Assembly: GCA_014773175.1 (NCBI GenBank)
Contig: VXCM01001382.1
Span: 1-64,000, forward strand
Length of the DNA stretch: 64,000 nt
Direction of reading: 5' to 3'
Origin: Lucifuga dentata
Lineage: Eukaryota; Chordata; Actinopteri; Ophidiiformes; Bythitidae
Shown: in pieces, positions 1 through 12,114 of the stretch
Layout of the letters: the number at the start of each line of letters is the position of its first letter
How positions within the stretch are numbered: the stretch's first letter is position 1
Program-made: the position numbers and the translations under genes
Notes under the pieces: generated by a model
Seen by the model: only the letters and a program-made list of their open reading frames with translations
What the model was told of the DNA's origin: nothing
The model's database searches: none

Positions 1-159
<159 letters not shown>

Positions 160-862
160 CTAGAGTCATCACACACACACATAAATTTTACATTTGAAGA
201 AACAGAAAAACTCAATAGCTTTTGTGCAAAAAGATCCAGCCAGGACAGCAAGCTTAAAGCATGACTGTGCATGCAACTGAATGTATCCAAAACAAACAAT
301 CTCAGATGGGAAAGTTGTAGTATACTGGTATGGACAGGTAATCTTAGACAGGTATGGTATGTTGCCTCTTGTCCTCTGTTGTCAGTCACTGGTAAAGAAA
401 GCTGGCAGGAAACACCAGACAGATGCAAATACTCAAACACACCATGGCACACACATGTATTGTTGACACTTTCCTGCACAGGACTGGCATTGTGAAGACT
501 CGGGCAATTTCTGTGACAACAGGCAGAGATAAAAGGCCAGATATGTAATCTCCCTATAAAATATAAAATCTTATCTGCTTCATAAACACATGATTAGAAC
601 TGTCTCTGGTTCTCTTTTCACACAATCAAGCCCGGCAAAGAAGAGAGAGGCAGCAAAGTGGTTATCTGGTGAGACGTCTATCTCATCAGATAGAGCTGCA
701 TGCAGGCAAAGGCAGAGGAAGAGCGATAGAGGACGGAGCGAGAAAGTCAGGATTCTTGCAGATGTTGTGCAGAAATGTAACACATGTACACAGAGATGTG
801 CAGCAACACTAATCTGACTACAAACACACTGCAAAATTGAAGCTGTGTGTGCATGTGTGTGT

Positions 863-897
<35 letters not shown>

Positions 898-1491
898 CTG
901 AATTTCTGACCATGTAAGTCAGATATTCAGATACATAGACAAGCACATACAAAAAGCCACACATAACCCTGCCGATTAAGTACTTTTCTATTTGCTAACT
1001 GAATTAAGGCTTGGACAAAAAAGGAAGGAAGGAAGGAAAGACAGCAGTCAAAAGATGAGGTAATATTTAGGGAGAGAGAGAGAGAAATTTAGTATTTTCT
1101 ATCTGTTTACAGGCTGAGGGATGACTACTGCTTCCCTCGCTGCCTTCACATCAATAAAGTATACTGCCTGCTCAATACAAATAATCCTGTCTGTTAAGAT
1201 GTGATGGCTGTTTTAGCAGAGAAATATGATGGCGAGTTATACCCCCTAAAATTGGCCATTTATCTACAGTATATTCCCTCCATGGTGAAATATTAATGCA
1301 TCTCATGGTCAAAGAGTGTGCTTGTGTGTGTCTGCCTGAAGGTTTGTGTGTGGGTGTGCACACATGCCAGTGTATACAGCTCTCTTCAGTGCAGTCTATC
1401 TACTCACTACCTGAGCGTGTAGGCAGGATAATGGGATAAGGAATTCAATGGTCATGAGAGAGAGTGAAGGAGAAGAGCTGTCGGTTGTAAA

Positions 1492-2076
1492 TTAAAGGAC
1501 CATACTGTCCAATGCAATGTTTGAGCAATTTTCATACACATAATCTTACTGACAATCATTTTCCAAAGCATACCACTGGAACGGCAAATTAAAAGATTTT
1601 TTCCTACCTCCCAGACTGCCGTTGGTTTCAGTTCATTCTGGTACACTATTAAAATCAACTTGTTGATATATTCAAAATGTTCTTGGGATAGGTAATCCAT
1701 CATCACTAACAAAACGTGTATTCAGGTTTTTTTTCGAAGTTACGGAATTTTAGCCTTTAAGCGAAATAAAAAGCGCGGAGTGGATGTATGTCTCCACCGG
1801 GGAATATAGTCCTAAAAGAAGATCTGCGTTTATCAAAAAATTTAAACAACCATGACTTCATAAGGCTGCGTAACTATTAGCAGGGGAAACATTGGATTTT
1901 TAAGGTAGGTGTATCGCTTGAATATTTGATTTTGAAAGATTAAGAGATTTTGCAAAATATCAGGAAAGCTGAAATATGGTTTAATCCTTTGGGAAATGTT
2001 TTGTCAGTAATGTAACATGTATGAAAACTGAATATATTAGACTCAAACATTCAAAATGGCCAGTTTGGTCCTTTAA
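1492..2076 (-). mobile_element. TTAA-flanked MITE, copy 1 (inverted relative to copies 2 and 3)
   Basis: TTAA at 1492-1495 and at 2073-2076 flank a 577-bp element. The left end reads AGGACCATACTGTCC and the right end, reverse-complemented, AGGACCAAACTGGCC, with inverted similarity continuing inward (GCAATGTTTGAG / CATTCAAAATGG). A distinctive internal core (1781-1812, tggatgtatgtctccaccgg on this strand) recurs in opposite orientation at 8782-8811 and 18742-18772. No coding capacity is seen. TTAA target sites are used by piggyBac and Kolobok elements; the AGG ends fit Kolobok better, but without a transposase this is tentative. Confidence 0.8.
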
Positions 2077-2569
2077 ATCTGTAAAGAACTGATTTGACGT
2101 TGTAAACAAGATTTGGCCATAAATATGAACATTCTCTTTCCTACCTCCTTCTGACCTTCTCTCATTCCTTCCATCATTCTCTGCATGATTTTTACTCTGT
2201 TTCTGCCATTGGCCCCATACTCTGTGTATCATGATCTGCCCATCAGTGATCCTAAACTCCTGTTTTGCCTTCAAACAAAACTCCCCTAATGCAACATACT
2301 ACCAGCCACAAATAGAGGGTAAGGGATTGAGTCCAGAAGTGAGGATGGATTAAGGAAAGGAAGGAAAGCAGAAGGTGAGAGAGCCTTCATGTAGGTGGAT
2401 GAATAAGACTGGTGCAGAGACAGTGAAGGTAGAAGTGTGAGTTGTAGGAGAGAGAGAAGATGGAGTCAGTGCAGGGCGAGGTAGGCAAAGGGCGGGTGCT
2501 GTGGCAGTTGGAAGAGGCAGAGGGGGTAGGGTAGCAAGAAGGATGGGGGTGGTGATGGGTGCCGCTTGG

Positions 2570-3255
2570 CGTCATGCCAGCTTGCCCCTGCCGCCGGGCC
2601 TTGTCAGTCTAAGCTGGCAAATGAAAAGCTGTAATTAATTGCTCTTGTGCATCCCATTCTTCCTCCCTGACAACTCATACATTCTATTTTATACACACCG
2701 CCATTGACATTTTCAAGTCACAGGCATAATAATTACTGGAGTTATAACACCTTTCTCTGTGTTGGCTGACGCACTGACGCTGGAACCAAGTGTGTGTGCA
2801 TGAGTGCAAGTGTGCCTATTCTGTATCTGTGTGTGTGCACGTGGAAGTACATCTATGTCAGTGTGCATGTATGCATGTGTATAAGGCTTAATGTGTGTGT
2901 GGCAGGCTGAATGCTGAGTAGTTAAGGTTTGACGCCATTAATTGCCCCTATAATCTAATATCACAAAGCGTGGTGATTATGGGGCGTGCGTTGCCACCGC
3001 CATACGACACCGCCAGCCTGAGAGTGCCGCCACAAAACAAAAGCCTCGCCATTAGCGATTTGACGGGCCAGGACAAAAGCGCCTCACAATGCGGAATTAT
3101 ATTTTCATTCGGCTTTGTCTCTCCTGGTGAATGATTTCTCCCCTTTCATTGGACTGTGAATAGGGAGAGTCTGAAAAGCCGGGCGATTTGAAGTCAGCCA
3201 TTTATTAAATGCATTTAATTTTTTCTGCTGTCGTTCCTTTTTTTCATGTTGCATG
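2570..3255. promoter_or_regulatory. Candidate conserved non-coding element, CpG-retaining
   Basis: This is unlike its repeat-rich surroundings. It keeps many CpGs (for example around 2985-3095), holds homeobox-type cores (GTAATTAATTGC, CCATTAATTGCC, TTAAATGCATTTAATT) and has little simple sequence apart from a TG-rich stretch at 2790-2900. Introns of FOXP genes are known to contain developmental enhancers. The call is inferred from composition alone. Confidence 0.35.
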
Positions 3256-4358
3256 TTAATTTAAAAGGGAGAGATGCGTGATAAATTAGTGGGAGAGAGG
3301 TGAAGCTGAGAGGAGTGGAGGAAGGATAACATTCAAACAGACGATGGAGGCATAGAAAAGAAGGAATGGGGAAGTAAAGAATGAAATAAGGAGGGTAGGT
3401 AAGGAGGAAGGAAAGAAAAGTATCACCTGCCTGAGGAAATAGTTGTTAATAAAGACACACATTGTGCAGGTGTTTAATAAATGTAGCCGGCATTGCTAAA
3501 ATGTCCCTTCTATCATCATAATTCAAGAATCAGTCAACATATAGACATACATACAACATACAGGCAGGCTGAGGGCTCAGTGGCTGACAGAGGTCAACCG
3601 CCATGGTAAAAGGAAGCTGGGAGGGAAGGGATGGAGGGAGGAGAGGAGAAGCAAGAGACAGCCCTGTCGTTTACAGAGAGTGGAGGAGTAATTAGAGCGG
3701 TTGTTTGAAGAGGGAGTTTAACTGATTAACAAAGGAAAAGAGGGAGTGAGGGAGCACCAGAAAGATGGGAAGAATAAGGAGGCGAAAGGCATGAAGTCCC
3801 AGAGGACTGAGGAGAGAGAAAGAGGGGGATGTAACTTGCATTTCAATGAGGCTCCATCCCTTTCCTCTCTCCCCTTGATGACTTTTCATTCTAACGAGGA
3901 GGAAAGCCCCACTTTCCATTTCAGATGAAGCCACAGGAAGAGAGGAAGGAAGGTTATCTGATATTAAACCTGGATGCAGCAGGGAATAGACCCAACCAGG
4001 TCACAACCATATTGATAAGAGTCCATGATTTAGGACTAAACATATGACTTTACACCATCACATTCCTTCTAATTGAGCCCTTTTTAGTTTATGCATACGC
4101 AAAATCATCACATTTGAAGAAAAAAATGAAGATGGTGCTCTCAAGAGTACTCTCAGATTTTGTCCACTCATACTAGTGTAACGGATAAATATAATGCAGA
4201 TTCACAAATACAGACACACATAAACAGATGGACTATGGCGTGCAATGGTGGTTATTAAAAGAGACCCCCCCCACCCACAATTCCCCTATAATCTTAACAA
4301 GCAGATAAATTTAGTGTTACAGCGATTCACCATATACTGTTTCAAACTAAATATCTGG

Positions 4359-4360
<2 letters not shown>

Positions 4361-4394
<34 letters not shown>
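4361..4394. repeat. (TG)n microsatellite
   Basis: 17 uninterrupted TG units. Confidence 0.95.
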
Positions 4395-4399
<5 letters not shown>

Positions 4400-4697
4400 G
4401 CATGCATGGTGCAATGGCAGTGGTGAGAGCAAAGGAAGCTATAATCAGAATCTAAACAGTCTCTCAGTCTAAATGATGTGGGCCCTGTCTGTGTCTGTGG
4501 GGACACGCAGGATAGAGGGATAATTGAAAAAATGACAAGGAGAAAGCAGGAGGTAGAGAGAGAGGCTGACACAGACCTCCTCCCCTTCTCCTCCTTATTC
4601 CCCTCTCCTGGTAGGAGCAAACCCCAGTGCTGTTTATCCTTGTCACTAAGCATTACCACCTCACCCTGGAAGGGACGCCTGCCTTTCTGTTGCGCTG

Positions 4698-4716
4698 TCT
4701 CTCTCTCTCTCTCTCA

Positions 4717-4747
<31 letters not shown>
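4698..4747. repeat. Compound (CT)n(CA)n microsatellite
   Basis: CT units to 4715, then CA units from 4719. Confidence 0.95.
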
Positions 4748-4751
<4 letters not shown>

Positions 4752-5303
4752 CTAGTTGAGGGGAAAAACTGTTCTTTCTGTAGTCCATTAACTTATAATA
4801 ATGTATTTTTGTCAGCATCTTTACATGCCTTTATAAAATCATAAACATCACAGATTATCATAAAGAATTAGATCATCCTTGGATGTTGGTATTGCTACAC
4901 ATCACAGATCTCTGCCTCTGTATTTTGATTGGCCAGTGGCCAGTAGCCACTGGCAAAAGTTTGACATGGTTACATTACAGCAGCAGTGATAGAAAAGGGG
5001 GAAATCTGTTCTCGTTCAGCAAGCAATTGAAATTTACTGACAGCCTTCAAATGAAATAAATATATTTGGTATTGCTCCACTTGTTGTGTGTAAAAGTCTT
5101 CATGGTGTGTGATTAACTACCATGAATTTGTTTATCCACCAGCTACAATGTCATCCCCAGCCCTCGTTCCCTTCTTTCATCCATCCTGGTAAACAGCCTG
5201 TCTGTGCATATCATGCTGAGAAATGAGAGGAGTGGGGTGGGGGGAAAGAAAGCTAGAGGGCTTGAGAATGGGAGAGTCTGAGGAATGAAGGAAAAAAAGA
5301 GTC

Positions 5304-5309
<6 letters not shown>

Positions 5310-5345
<36 letters not shown>
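5310..5345. repeat. (GA)n microsatellite
   Basis: 18 AG units in a purine-rich region. Confidence 0.95.
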
Positions 5346-5348
<3 letters not shown>

Positions 5349-6235
5349 AGAAGGAGTGCCGACTGTGCTGAGAGTGTTATTTGGAGTTAAGAGCTAGGCT
5401 TCCAGTGGAGGTAAAAGGCCTCCATTGTATGTGGTGAGTACCCCTCCTCCAGCTTATCTCCAGCAGGGCAGGGGGCACGTTACTCTAGGGGGAAATGATG
5501 AGCGAAGCCAGGTGGGGTTGGCGACGCGACGTTTAGAGCGTCACACCGCCTGCCTCAAACTTCAAACCTCCACTGCTAAAGTTTTGCTGAAGCATTATTT
5601 GTTGAGTAACATTACTGTCTATTCCTGTCTGAGTAAGAACTGCAGGCTGCTACAGTTAGTATTGTATGCTAATGTGGCTAACAGATTGTTTAATTAGCTT
5701 TTTGATTAACTGCATTGTGTGCAATGTGGTCATAACCGTTACTAGCTGATAGTCTATAAAGAAAATCTCCATTGCAGTTGCATTAGAAATTTATTTGCAA
5801 TTACATTTTCTTATGAAGACATGAAAAACTGACATCATCTTTCCAAGATTTGACTTTTTAGGTTTTGCACTTTTTCAGTTTAAGTACTTAAAGTGGGCTT
5901 AATCCTCTATACAGACTGTAATGTTAATGTAGCTGCAATTTCAGTTATGAACTTACAGACGCCTACTACTACTGGTAATTTTATTTTATTACATTGTTTG
6001 CCAAGTTGCTATAGCTGGCAAGCAAATAAGGACTGCTAAGGTTGTTTTATACCAAGTGTAATTTCCATCAGTTAACACACAGACATATAATTTTGACTTT
6101 TTGGCAGACTTCTAAGAGCAAAGAGTGAGGAGATAAGGAGGCTGGAAGTAATGTTGAGGATGGGGCACCCCTGGGTGAAGTTTGCATATATAAGGATGGA
6201 TGAATGGATGAAATCCACTCATCCATCTCAACTCC

Positions 6236-6473
6236 TTGGAATTGTGAACTCTTTGCACAGACGTTTACTCTTACTTCAGTGCAGTAAACGTGCTTTTGCA
6301 CTGTTCTTGTCTACACTTTGTCCTGTTACTGCACTTCTTGTCTACGTGCACTATGTTAATGTAGCACCAGGAGGTCCTGGAGAAACAGCATTTCATCCTG
6401 CTTGTGTACTTGTATATGGATATTTGTACATGGATGGTTTGAAAATAAAGCTGATTCTGATTCTGAAAGAGAG
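6236..6473 (+). mobile_element. 5'-truncated non-LTR retrotransposon 3' tail
   Basis: The segment reads like the 3' end of a fish CR1/L2/Rex-type element: runs of TTTGCAC / TGCACT motifs, then GTAGCACCAGGAGGTCCTGG, GAAACAGCATTTCATCC and finally AATAAAGCTGATTCTGATTCTGA. Ending in short tandem units (GATTCT) rather than poly(A) is usual for these clades. No reverse transcriptase part is present. The family assignment rests on remembered consensus-like motifs. Confidence 0.6.
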
Positions 6474-7599
6474 AGGAGGTAAGACTTGAGCCTGGTGCTG
6501 GGAAGATGGTGGTGGGGTCTCCACTATCTATGACTGATGGGTGAACTGGGCCTTGTCTTGCCCTCTGTCCATGGAGGAACCTCTCAGACAGAGACCATGG
6601 ATGCATAGACACACATCCATACACACATGCATGTAGTCCTGCATCTCACACAACTCTCGCTGACAAAAGCCAGACAAATGAAAAAAAAAAAAAATGTCAG
6701 AGGACAGTCAAAAACCAGCAAGTTCAGTGAAAAATGCCCTCTTTCTCCTCCCTTCTTCTTCCCCCCACCCACTCCTCCCTCTAACGCCCCAGTGCTTCAG
6801 AATAAAAATGACAACACTTTTCCAGCAACACACACGGATACACACACGCACACATACACACACACACACACAAACTTCTGGCACTTCATTGAGAAGTGTG
6901 AGAGGCCGTTATCGACCATATTTCATTACTGATTTCACTCATGTTTCAAATCACAAAATAAGAGTTTCACACTTCGTTGACCAGACCCAAACCCTTCTTT
7001 CCATCCTTCTCTCTCTCTGTCCACCCGTCTGCCCAGAGCCAAACCCATTCCACACTGCCCAACACTCCTCCCAAGAACCCTTCACAAACTGTCAGGTCTC
7101 CATACACCCCCCATCCATGTTCCGTTCCCCCAACACACACACACACACACACACAGCGCCCTCCCTCCACACTCCCAATTCCCTCCACATCAAATAAGAG
7201 AAACTGCCAACTAAGCACTTCCATTGAGTGGACAAAAGAAGAGCTTTGGGAAAAAACACTTTGAAAGGAAATAAAAGAGAAGGAGAGAAGGAACTGCTTC
7301 AGTAGCGCAGACTCTGGGGGGCTAGACACTCATCTTTTCACATACTTTTGTTGATTAGTTAAAAGACTTCAAGCCCTGCTTTTGAATCTTAATGGGGAGA
7401 AGTTGTTTTTACTTGCATACATTGGTTCAAAATAACCTAGATGGGAAAAGCAACAAAACAGTTTAGTGTCAGAAAACTGGTAAATTATGATGACAAAATT
7501 GATTGAAAGGCAGTTTCATTGCAATAAAATCTCACCCTCAAGACTGACTTGACTCAGTTTTTTCCTCCTCTGCTGCATGGCCCCCTCTCTCCCTCCATC

Positions 7600-7760
7600 C
7601 CACTGTGCTGGTGCCAGCCCTCTCCAGAGAGCAGAGCCAAGCTAATTAACATATCTCTAATGAGTCTTTTCATTTTTTTTTCTAATTAAACCACCTCCTC
7701 AATAATACATGAAAACAGGACACAGCGCTATTCAATTACATACGTATGGGCCACAGCCAA
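7600..7760. promoter_or_regulatory. Candidate conserved non-coding element
   Basis: A microsatellite-free block with GCTAATTAACAT, TCTAATGAG, TCTAATTAAACC and TTCAATTACATACG, that is, closely spaced TAAT homeobox cores. The function is inferred. Confidence 0.3.
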
Positions 7761-8520
7761 GAACGTGCATCAATCTCTATGTCTGGATGCCAAGTGGCAG
7801 TGTGTTAAGTGTGCCAAGCATGTGTCTGCCAAGTGGGGTGTATATGTGTGTGTATGTACCCACCCATGTATGAGCATGTGCCAAGAGTGTGAATTGTAGG
7901 GAACGTGCGGAAGGTCATGGAGGCAGCAATGTATCATGCTGGGTAATCCGCCAATTGGCACTCCGTCTGCCAACTGTGTGCCCACCCATTCTGTTGGTCA
8001 CATGCCATTACTAATTAAGGTAAATGTGACACTTATGTCCGATATCTACACACTCACCCAGCATGAGCTTGTGGCTTTTTGCACCATTATTTACTTTGGG
8101 AAGATTGACAGAGTGGGCATGTGCTTTTTCAGACTTTTCCAGGTTTAACACAAAAAAAAATTTGGAGTAATGCAGTTTAGTTTTTTCAGTAAGATTTATA
8201 CATGGATGGAATGAATAGAATTCCATCAATTGCCTTACAATGAAGTGCCGCAGGTGAGGAAATGCATGTGAAGATTGCAAACTGATGGATATATTACATG
8301 TTTGAGTAAACTGAATTCTCAGAGTACACTAACATCGATTTATCCTGATTTTGATTTGATTATAGTATTTACATGATGTTTGAAATAATTTATTTTCCTG
8401 CCTTAATCGGAGTGCAATCGTGTATGTAAATTGATACCCCGCTCCACAATAAATACCTGGATGGTTGAGCCACAGGTTTCTACAGTAGAAGTGAGTGAGG
8501 TTACATATTACATGCCTTGC

Positions 8521-8989
8521 TTAAAGGGCCATACCGTCCATTTTGCATGTTTGAGCCTAATATATTCAATTTTCATACATGTTACGTTAATGACAATCAT
8601 TTCCCAAAGGATAAAACCATATTTCAGCTTTCCTGATATTTTGCAAAATCTCTTAATCTTTCAAAATCAAATATTCAAGCGATACACCCACCTTAAAAAT
8701 CAATGTTTCACCTGTTAGTAGTTACGCAGCCTTATGAAGTCATGGTTGTTTAAATTTTTCGATAAACGCAGGTCTTGTTTTGGGACTATATTCCCCGGTG
8801 GAGACATACATTCACTCCATGCTTTTTATTGCGCTTAAACATTAAAATTATATAACTTAGAAAAAAAACCTGAATACACGTGTTGTTCGTGATGACGGAT
8901 TACCTGTCCCAAGAACGTTTCAAGTATTTCAAGCCCGTTTCAAGCTAAGTAAGGCTCAAACATGCAAAATGGCTGGAATGGTCCTTTAA
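8521..8989 (+). mobile_element. TTAA-flanked MITE, copy 2
   Basis: TTAA at 8521-8524 and 8986-8989 flank a 461-bp element starting AGGGCCATACCGTCC, with right end AGGACCATTCCAGCC when reverse-complemented. It is the reverse complement of the 1.5-kb copy over most of its length, including the motifs TTTGCAAAATCTCTTAATC and TTACGCAGCCTTATGAAGTC. It is shorter because part of the distal half is missing. It shares its right TTAA with a different element that starts at 8990. Confidence 0.8.
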
Positions 8990-9277
8990 AGTGCAACTTG
9001 ACAGCAACAGAAAACCTTGTTTTTGCTGACCTGTACCAGTTTAGTTTGCTGCAGAACGTTCAGTACACTGTGACATCACACCAAGCTGAAAAATGTTTTA
9101 ATGAACACTTCTGACTGAAAGCTTGTTGCTGGGAGTGGACAGAGTCTCGTCTGCTGCACCTGAACATATCCAAAAGTGATGTCAGAGTGGACACAACACT
9201 GTGCAGTAAGGTGAGACCTTCTGCAGGTAGAGGTCAGCACAAACAAGGTTTGCAGCTGGTACTAAGTTACACTTTAA
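8986..9277. mobile_element. Second TTAA-flanked MITE family, abutting copy 2
   Basis: A 284-bp segment (8990-9273) lies between TTAA at 8986-8989 and at 9274-9277. Its ends are imperfect inverted repeats: AGTGCAACTTGACAGC on the left, and AGTGTAACTTAGTACCAGC from the reverse-complemented right end. The complementarity continues inward (AACCTTGTTTTTGCTGACCT against AACCTTGTTTGTGCTGACCT). The whole element can nearly fold on itself. It is non-coding and unrelated in sequence to the neighbouring TTAA element. Confidence 0.75.
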
Positions 9278-10114
9278 AGGCACTTTGGTGTTAGCTGAAG
9301 AACAAAGGAGTAGCATTAATACTACAGAAGCCGAACAGGATTTAAACCTGCATCTGGAAACACTTATGCAACTGCTAACTCTTTATTACCAATTATCAAC
9401 CTAATCATTATCAACTTTAATCTGATAGATTGGTTTACTCTAGCATGTCAGTAAGACCACCTGATAATTTTCTAACATCATTCACTTTTTCATCCATCAA
9501 ATATCCATTTGCTTCTCTGTGTATAGAATGCATATTAAAAATTGACATTTTTGTCTAATTTCCAGACTGCTATTTAAAGAGTTCTTATTATCTGCAAACA
9601 ATATCGAGCATTGTTTCTAATTTCAATTTAAAATGTCTGTTTGATATTGAATAATTCAGCTACTACATAATCATTTCAAAATATTAGTATTCTAATTTCT
9701 GTTTTCAACAACTCTAACTGCAATTGCGGCAATCTATTCTTCCTGTCTAGGGAGCTATTCCTGAGTTTTTCCTGAATGTGACATACAGTATGACAGAGAT
9801 ACACACACACACACACACCCACACACACACGCAGAATAGATTGATACCATCTCACACAGAAAACCAAACACAGAGACCATCTCTGAACAACCAATCAGAA
9901 GACAGATATAATCTCAGAGTTTCTTTTGCTCTCAGCTCAGATCCTCCCGTCTATTATAAATAAAGAAAAGGAAAGAAGGGAAATATAATGGGGAAGGGGT
10001 GGGAGGGGGCCTTGTCAGCAAAGACCAAGGCTTCTCCAGAGAAGTCAAGACACAAAAAGAAGTCTTCCTGTGCTCCCTGTCTAGCTGTGTCGTTCTCCCT
10101 CAGAGAGAGGGGAA

Positions 10115-10260
10115 AAATCTAATTATCAAGCTCCTAAAGATCTCATTATTGGCTGAGACTCATTTGCATGTGTGAGAGCAGCCCAGCAGGAGCCAACCTG
10201 AGGACAGCCATTTTGTGCCTGATGTGAACCACCGTGTCACTGTACGCTCTCTGCCACCTC
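10115..10260. promoter_or_regulatory. Candidate conserved non-coding element with octamer motif
   Basis: It contains CTAATTATC, ATTGGCTGAGAC (a CCAAT-type sequence) and ATTTGCAT, the POU octamer, in about 70 bp of non-repetitive sequence. The function is inferred. Confidence 0.3.
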
Positions 10261-10428
10261 AGAAATGACCAGATTAAATGTCTGACTCCACTCACTCTCT
10301 CGCTCATTCTCCTTCCTGCTGATGGATGATTGCTTCAGTTACAGCAATTGAGTGCATTTGCTATGATTTTCAGAGCGATTATAAAATGGAAAATTACAGC
10401 AAATATGAGCTGTCTGCCTACCAACTTA

Positions 10429-10553
10429 CTGTATATACTCGAGTATAAGCTGATCTCGTGTATAAGCCGACCCCCTGATTTTGACCTGCANCTGTATATA
10501 CTCGAGTATAAGCTGATCTCGTGTATAAGCCGACCCCCTGATTTTGACCTGCA
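10429..10553. other. Single-N join with 62-bp exact duplication
   Basis: Positions 10429-10490 and 10492-10553 are identical and separated by N at 10491. This is an unmerged contig overlap at the end of a transposon copy. Confidence 0.9.
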
Positions 10554-11231
10554 AATTCAGATTGTTAAAGAAACTCATATATAAGCCGATCCCCTGATGT
10601 TGTTCCATCAATTTATTTGTTTCACAAATTACCTGTTTTTCTGGGTATTGTCATAGTATTCCTTTGATTCTCTGAATAATCCACGTACGGTACCAGTAAA
10701 CAGCTGATTACCGTAACATTAGCTTACATTAACTTTTCCAGACTCCTCTTCCTTCTCTGAATCGCTAAACAGTTCATTCCAGTCCTGCTCTGTCTTGATA
10801 TGTTACATATGATGCTCTTTTCCTTTTCTGAGTCCGTGTAGTTTCCATTGTGTGTTGTATCTTATCTCCAGCTTCTTGCTAATAAAGCACAAAACATGTT
10901 GAACAAGAATACCAAACAACATTACTGTACCAATATGTGAAAGAGCACTTTTATAAGGTTGTCTCTGATTGGCCCATTCTTATCTTTGACCAATCACAGC
11001 AGCACTTACTGGCTGCCACAAATGGCCTCTGCAAAATGTACTGGATAAGATGTTTAGTCAGGAAATATCTCATTATAAGGTATGATTTAAACTATTTTCC
11101 ATGGGCAGTGGTAATGGGTAGTATTCCACCCCTGGAAATGTCCTTCTCTGGGATAAAATTTGAATTACTCATGTATAAGCCAACCCCCCGATTTGTGCTG
11201 TGAAATTTGGTCAGCTTATACTTAGTATATA
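10433..11231 (+). mobile_element. DNA-transposon remnant with TATACTCGAGTATAAGC ends, copy 1
   Basis: The left end has TATATACTCGAGTATAAGC. The right end has GCTTATACTTAGTATATA, giving an inverted terminal repeat, and further TATAAGCCGA motifs sit just inside both ends. It is about 0.74 kb once the 62-bp assembly duplication around the N at 10491 is removed. It is the reverse complement of 17461-18272, including the block with TAAACTATTTTCCATGGGCA. No intact transposase is visible. I cannot assign a superfamily with confidence. Confidence 0.75.
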
Positions 11232-11747
11232 GAAGTCATATAAAATCCTATACTATATGTTTAGCAACTTTAAATGTAAGTTAGTTAATTAGTCACTGAA
11301 CAATAACTTCCCTTATTCTGACATCACCTTCCAACTTCATTCATCTTTCCATCTGATAAATTTTGTCTTTTCTCTCGCTTACATCTCTTTATCCATTTTC
11401 CATACTGTATGATGGCCCAATGTGTGTTTATTAATGAGAAGAGCAGCAATAACCAGACACCTCGCTGCTAAAAAGGACCTATGGCTCGACTTTACCGACG
11501 AGAGATGAGAGCTACAAATCACAGCTTCACACACACTCAACAAATCACAAAATTGTGAAGTCCTGCCAAAAGTGAAGCCATGTGTGATATTTATGAACAT
11601 ATACTGATGGTAGGTGTGTGTATGTGTGTGTCACTGAGGCTCCTGCACTCCGGCTAACCCCATTCTCTCTGCTTACTGTGGAATTCAACTCTGAAAACAG
11701 CTTGCTAGCCGATCGCTACAAAGACTTCATTGACACACACTTACAGT

Positions 11748-11751
11748 GAGA

Positions 11752-11801
<50 letters not shown>
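11748..11801. repeat. (GA)n microsatellite
   Basis: GA tract with one interruption (AGACAG). Confidence 0.95.
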
Positions 11802-11808
<7 letters not shown>

Positions 11809-11906
11809 TATTGACACTGTGTGGTTGACGTGGCAGGTTGGTAAAGGCAAAGCTGCAGCAGCCAAGGATTTAATAATATACAGATTCTGACAAAGCATCA
11901 CTTACG

Positions 11907-11920
11907 TTGTGTGTGTGCGC

Positions 11921-11970
<50 letters not shown>
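11907..11970. repeat. (GT)n microsatellite beside the 90-nt foxp4 exon
   Basis: Pure GT from 11923 to 11970 (24 units), preceded by a GC-interrupted part. It lies 8 bp downstream of the exon in the gene's direction and is complementary to the tract at 12115-12151. Confidence 0.97.
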
Positions 11971-11972
<2 letters not shown>

Positions 11973-11978
11973 TCTGAC

Positions 11979-12068
11979 CTGCACAGGGCTCTGTTTGACC
12001 TCGTTGCTGCTCGGGGAGCTCAGTCCAGAGGTCTGCTGGAGGAGAAACTGTCTGGCTGCTTGGAGCGC
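11979..12068 (-). CDS. foxp4: foxp4 90-nt coding exon 2 of those seen
   Basis: Reading the minus strand gives 30 residues: [20 protein letters not shown] followed by [10 protein letters not shown]. This aligns with the vertebrate FOXP ALQ(V/A)ARQ(F/L)LLQQ(A/T)SGL segment. The acceptor is CTCTCTTGCAG (AG at 12069-12070) and the donor is GTCAGAAT (GT at 11977-11978). Both junctions are phase 0, so skipping this exon would keep the reading frame. A pure (GT)n tract lies at 11923-11970, 8 bp from the exon, and a (CA)n tract at 12115-12151, about 46 bp from the other side. The transcript therefore carries UG repeats before the exon and complementary CA repeats after it. The exon is too short to stand out in an ORF scan; I found it by splice-site and family reading. 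Confidence 0.95.
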
Positions 12069-12113
12069 CTGCAAGAGAGAAATAGAAATGATCAGATGTT
12101 AATATGTGCCTGC

Positions 12114-12114
<1 letters not shown>

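Larger units (their letters stand above)
160..11978 (-). other. foxp4: foxp4 intron between the 90-nt and 123-nt exons
   Basis: This intron of about 11.8 kb contains no other supported coding sequence. It holds many dinucleotide microsatellites, purine-rich tracts (about 2340-2560 and 3280-3420), two TTAA-element copies, a second short TTAA element, one copy of the TATACTCGAG-ended element, a retrotransposon tail and several CNE-like blocks, all listed separately. The stretches 160-860, 900-1490, 3560-4360, 4750-5300, 5350-6230, 6480-7600, 8000-8520, 9280-9800 and 11230-11740 show nothing further that I can name. Confidence 0.85.
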
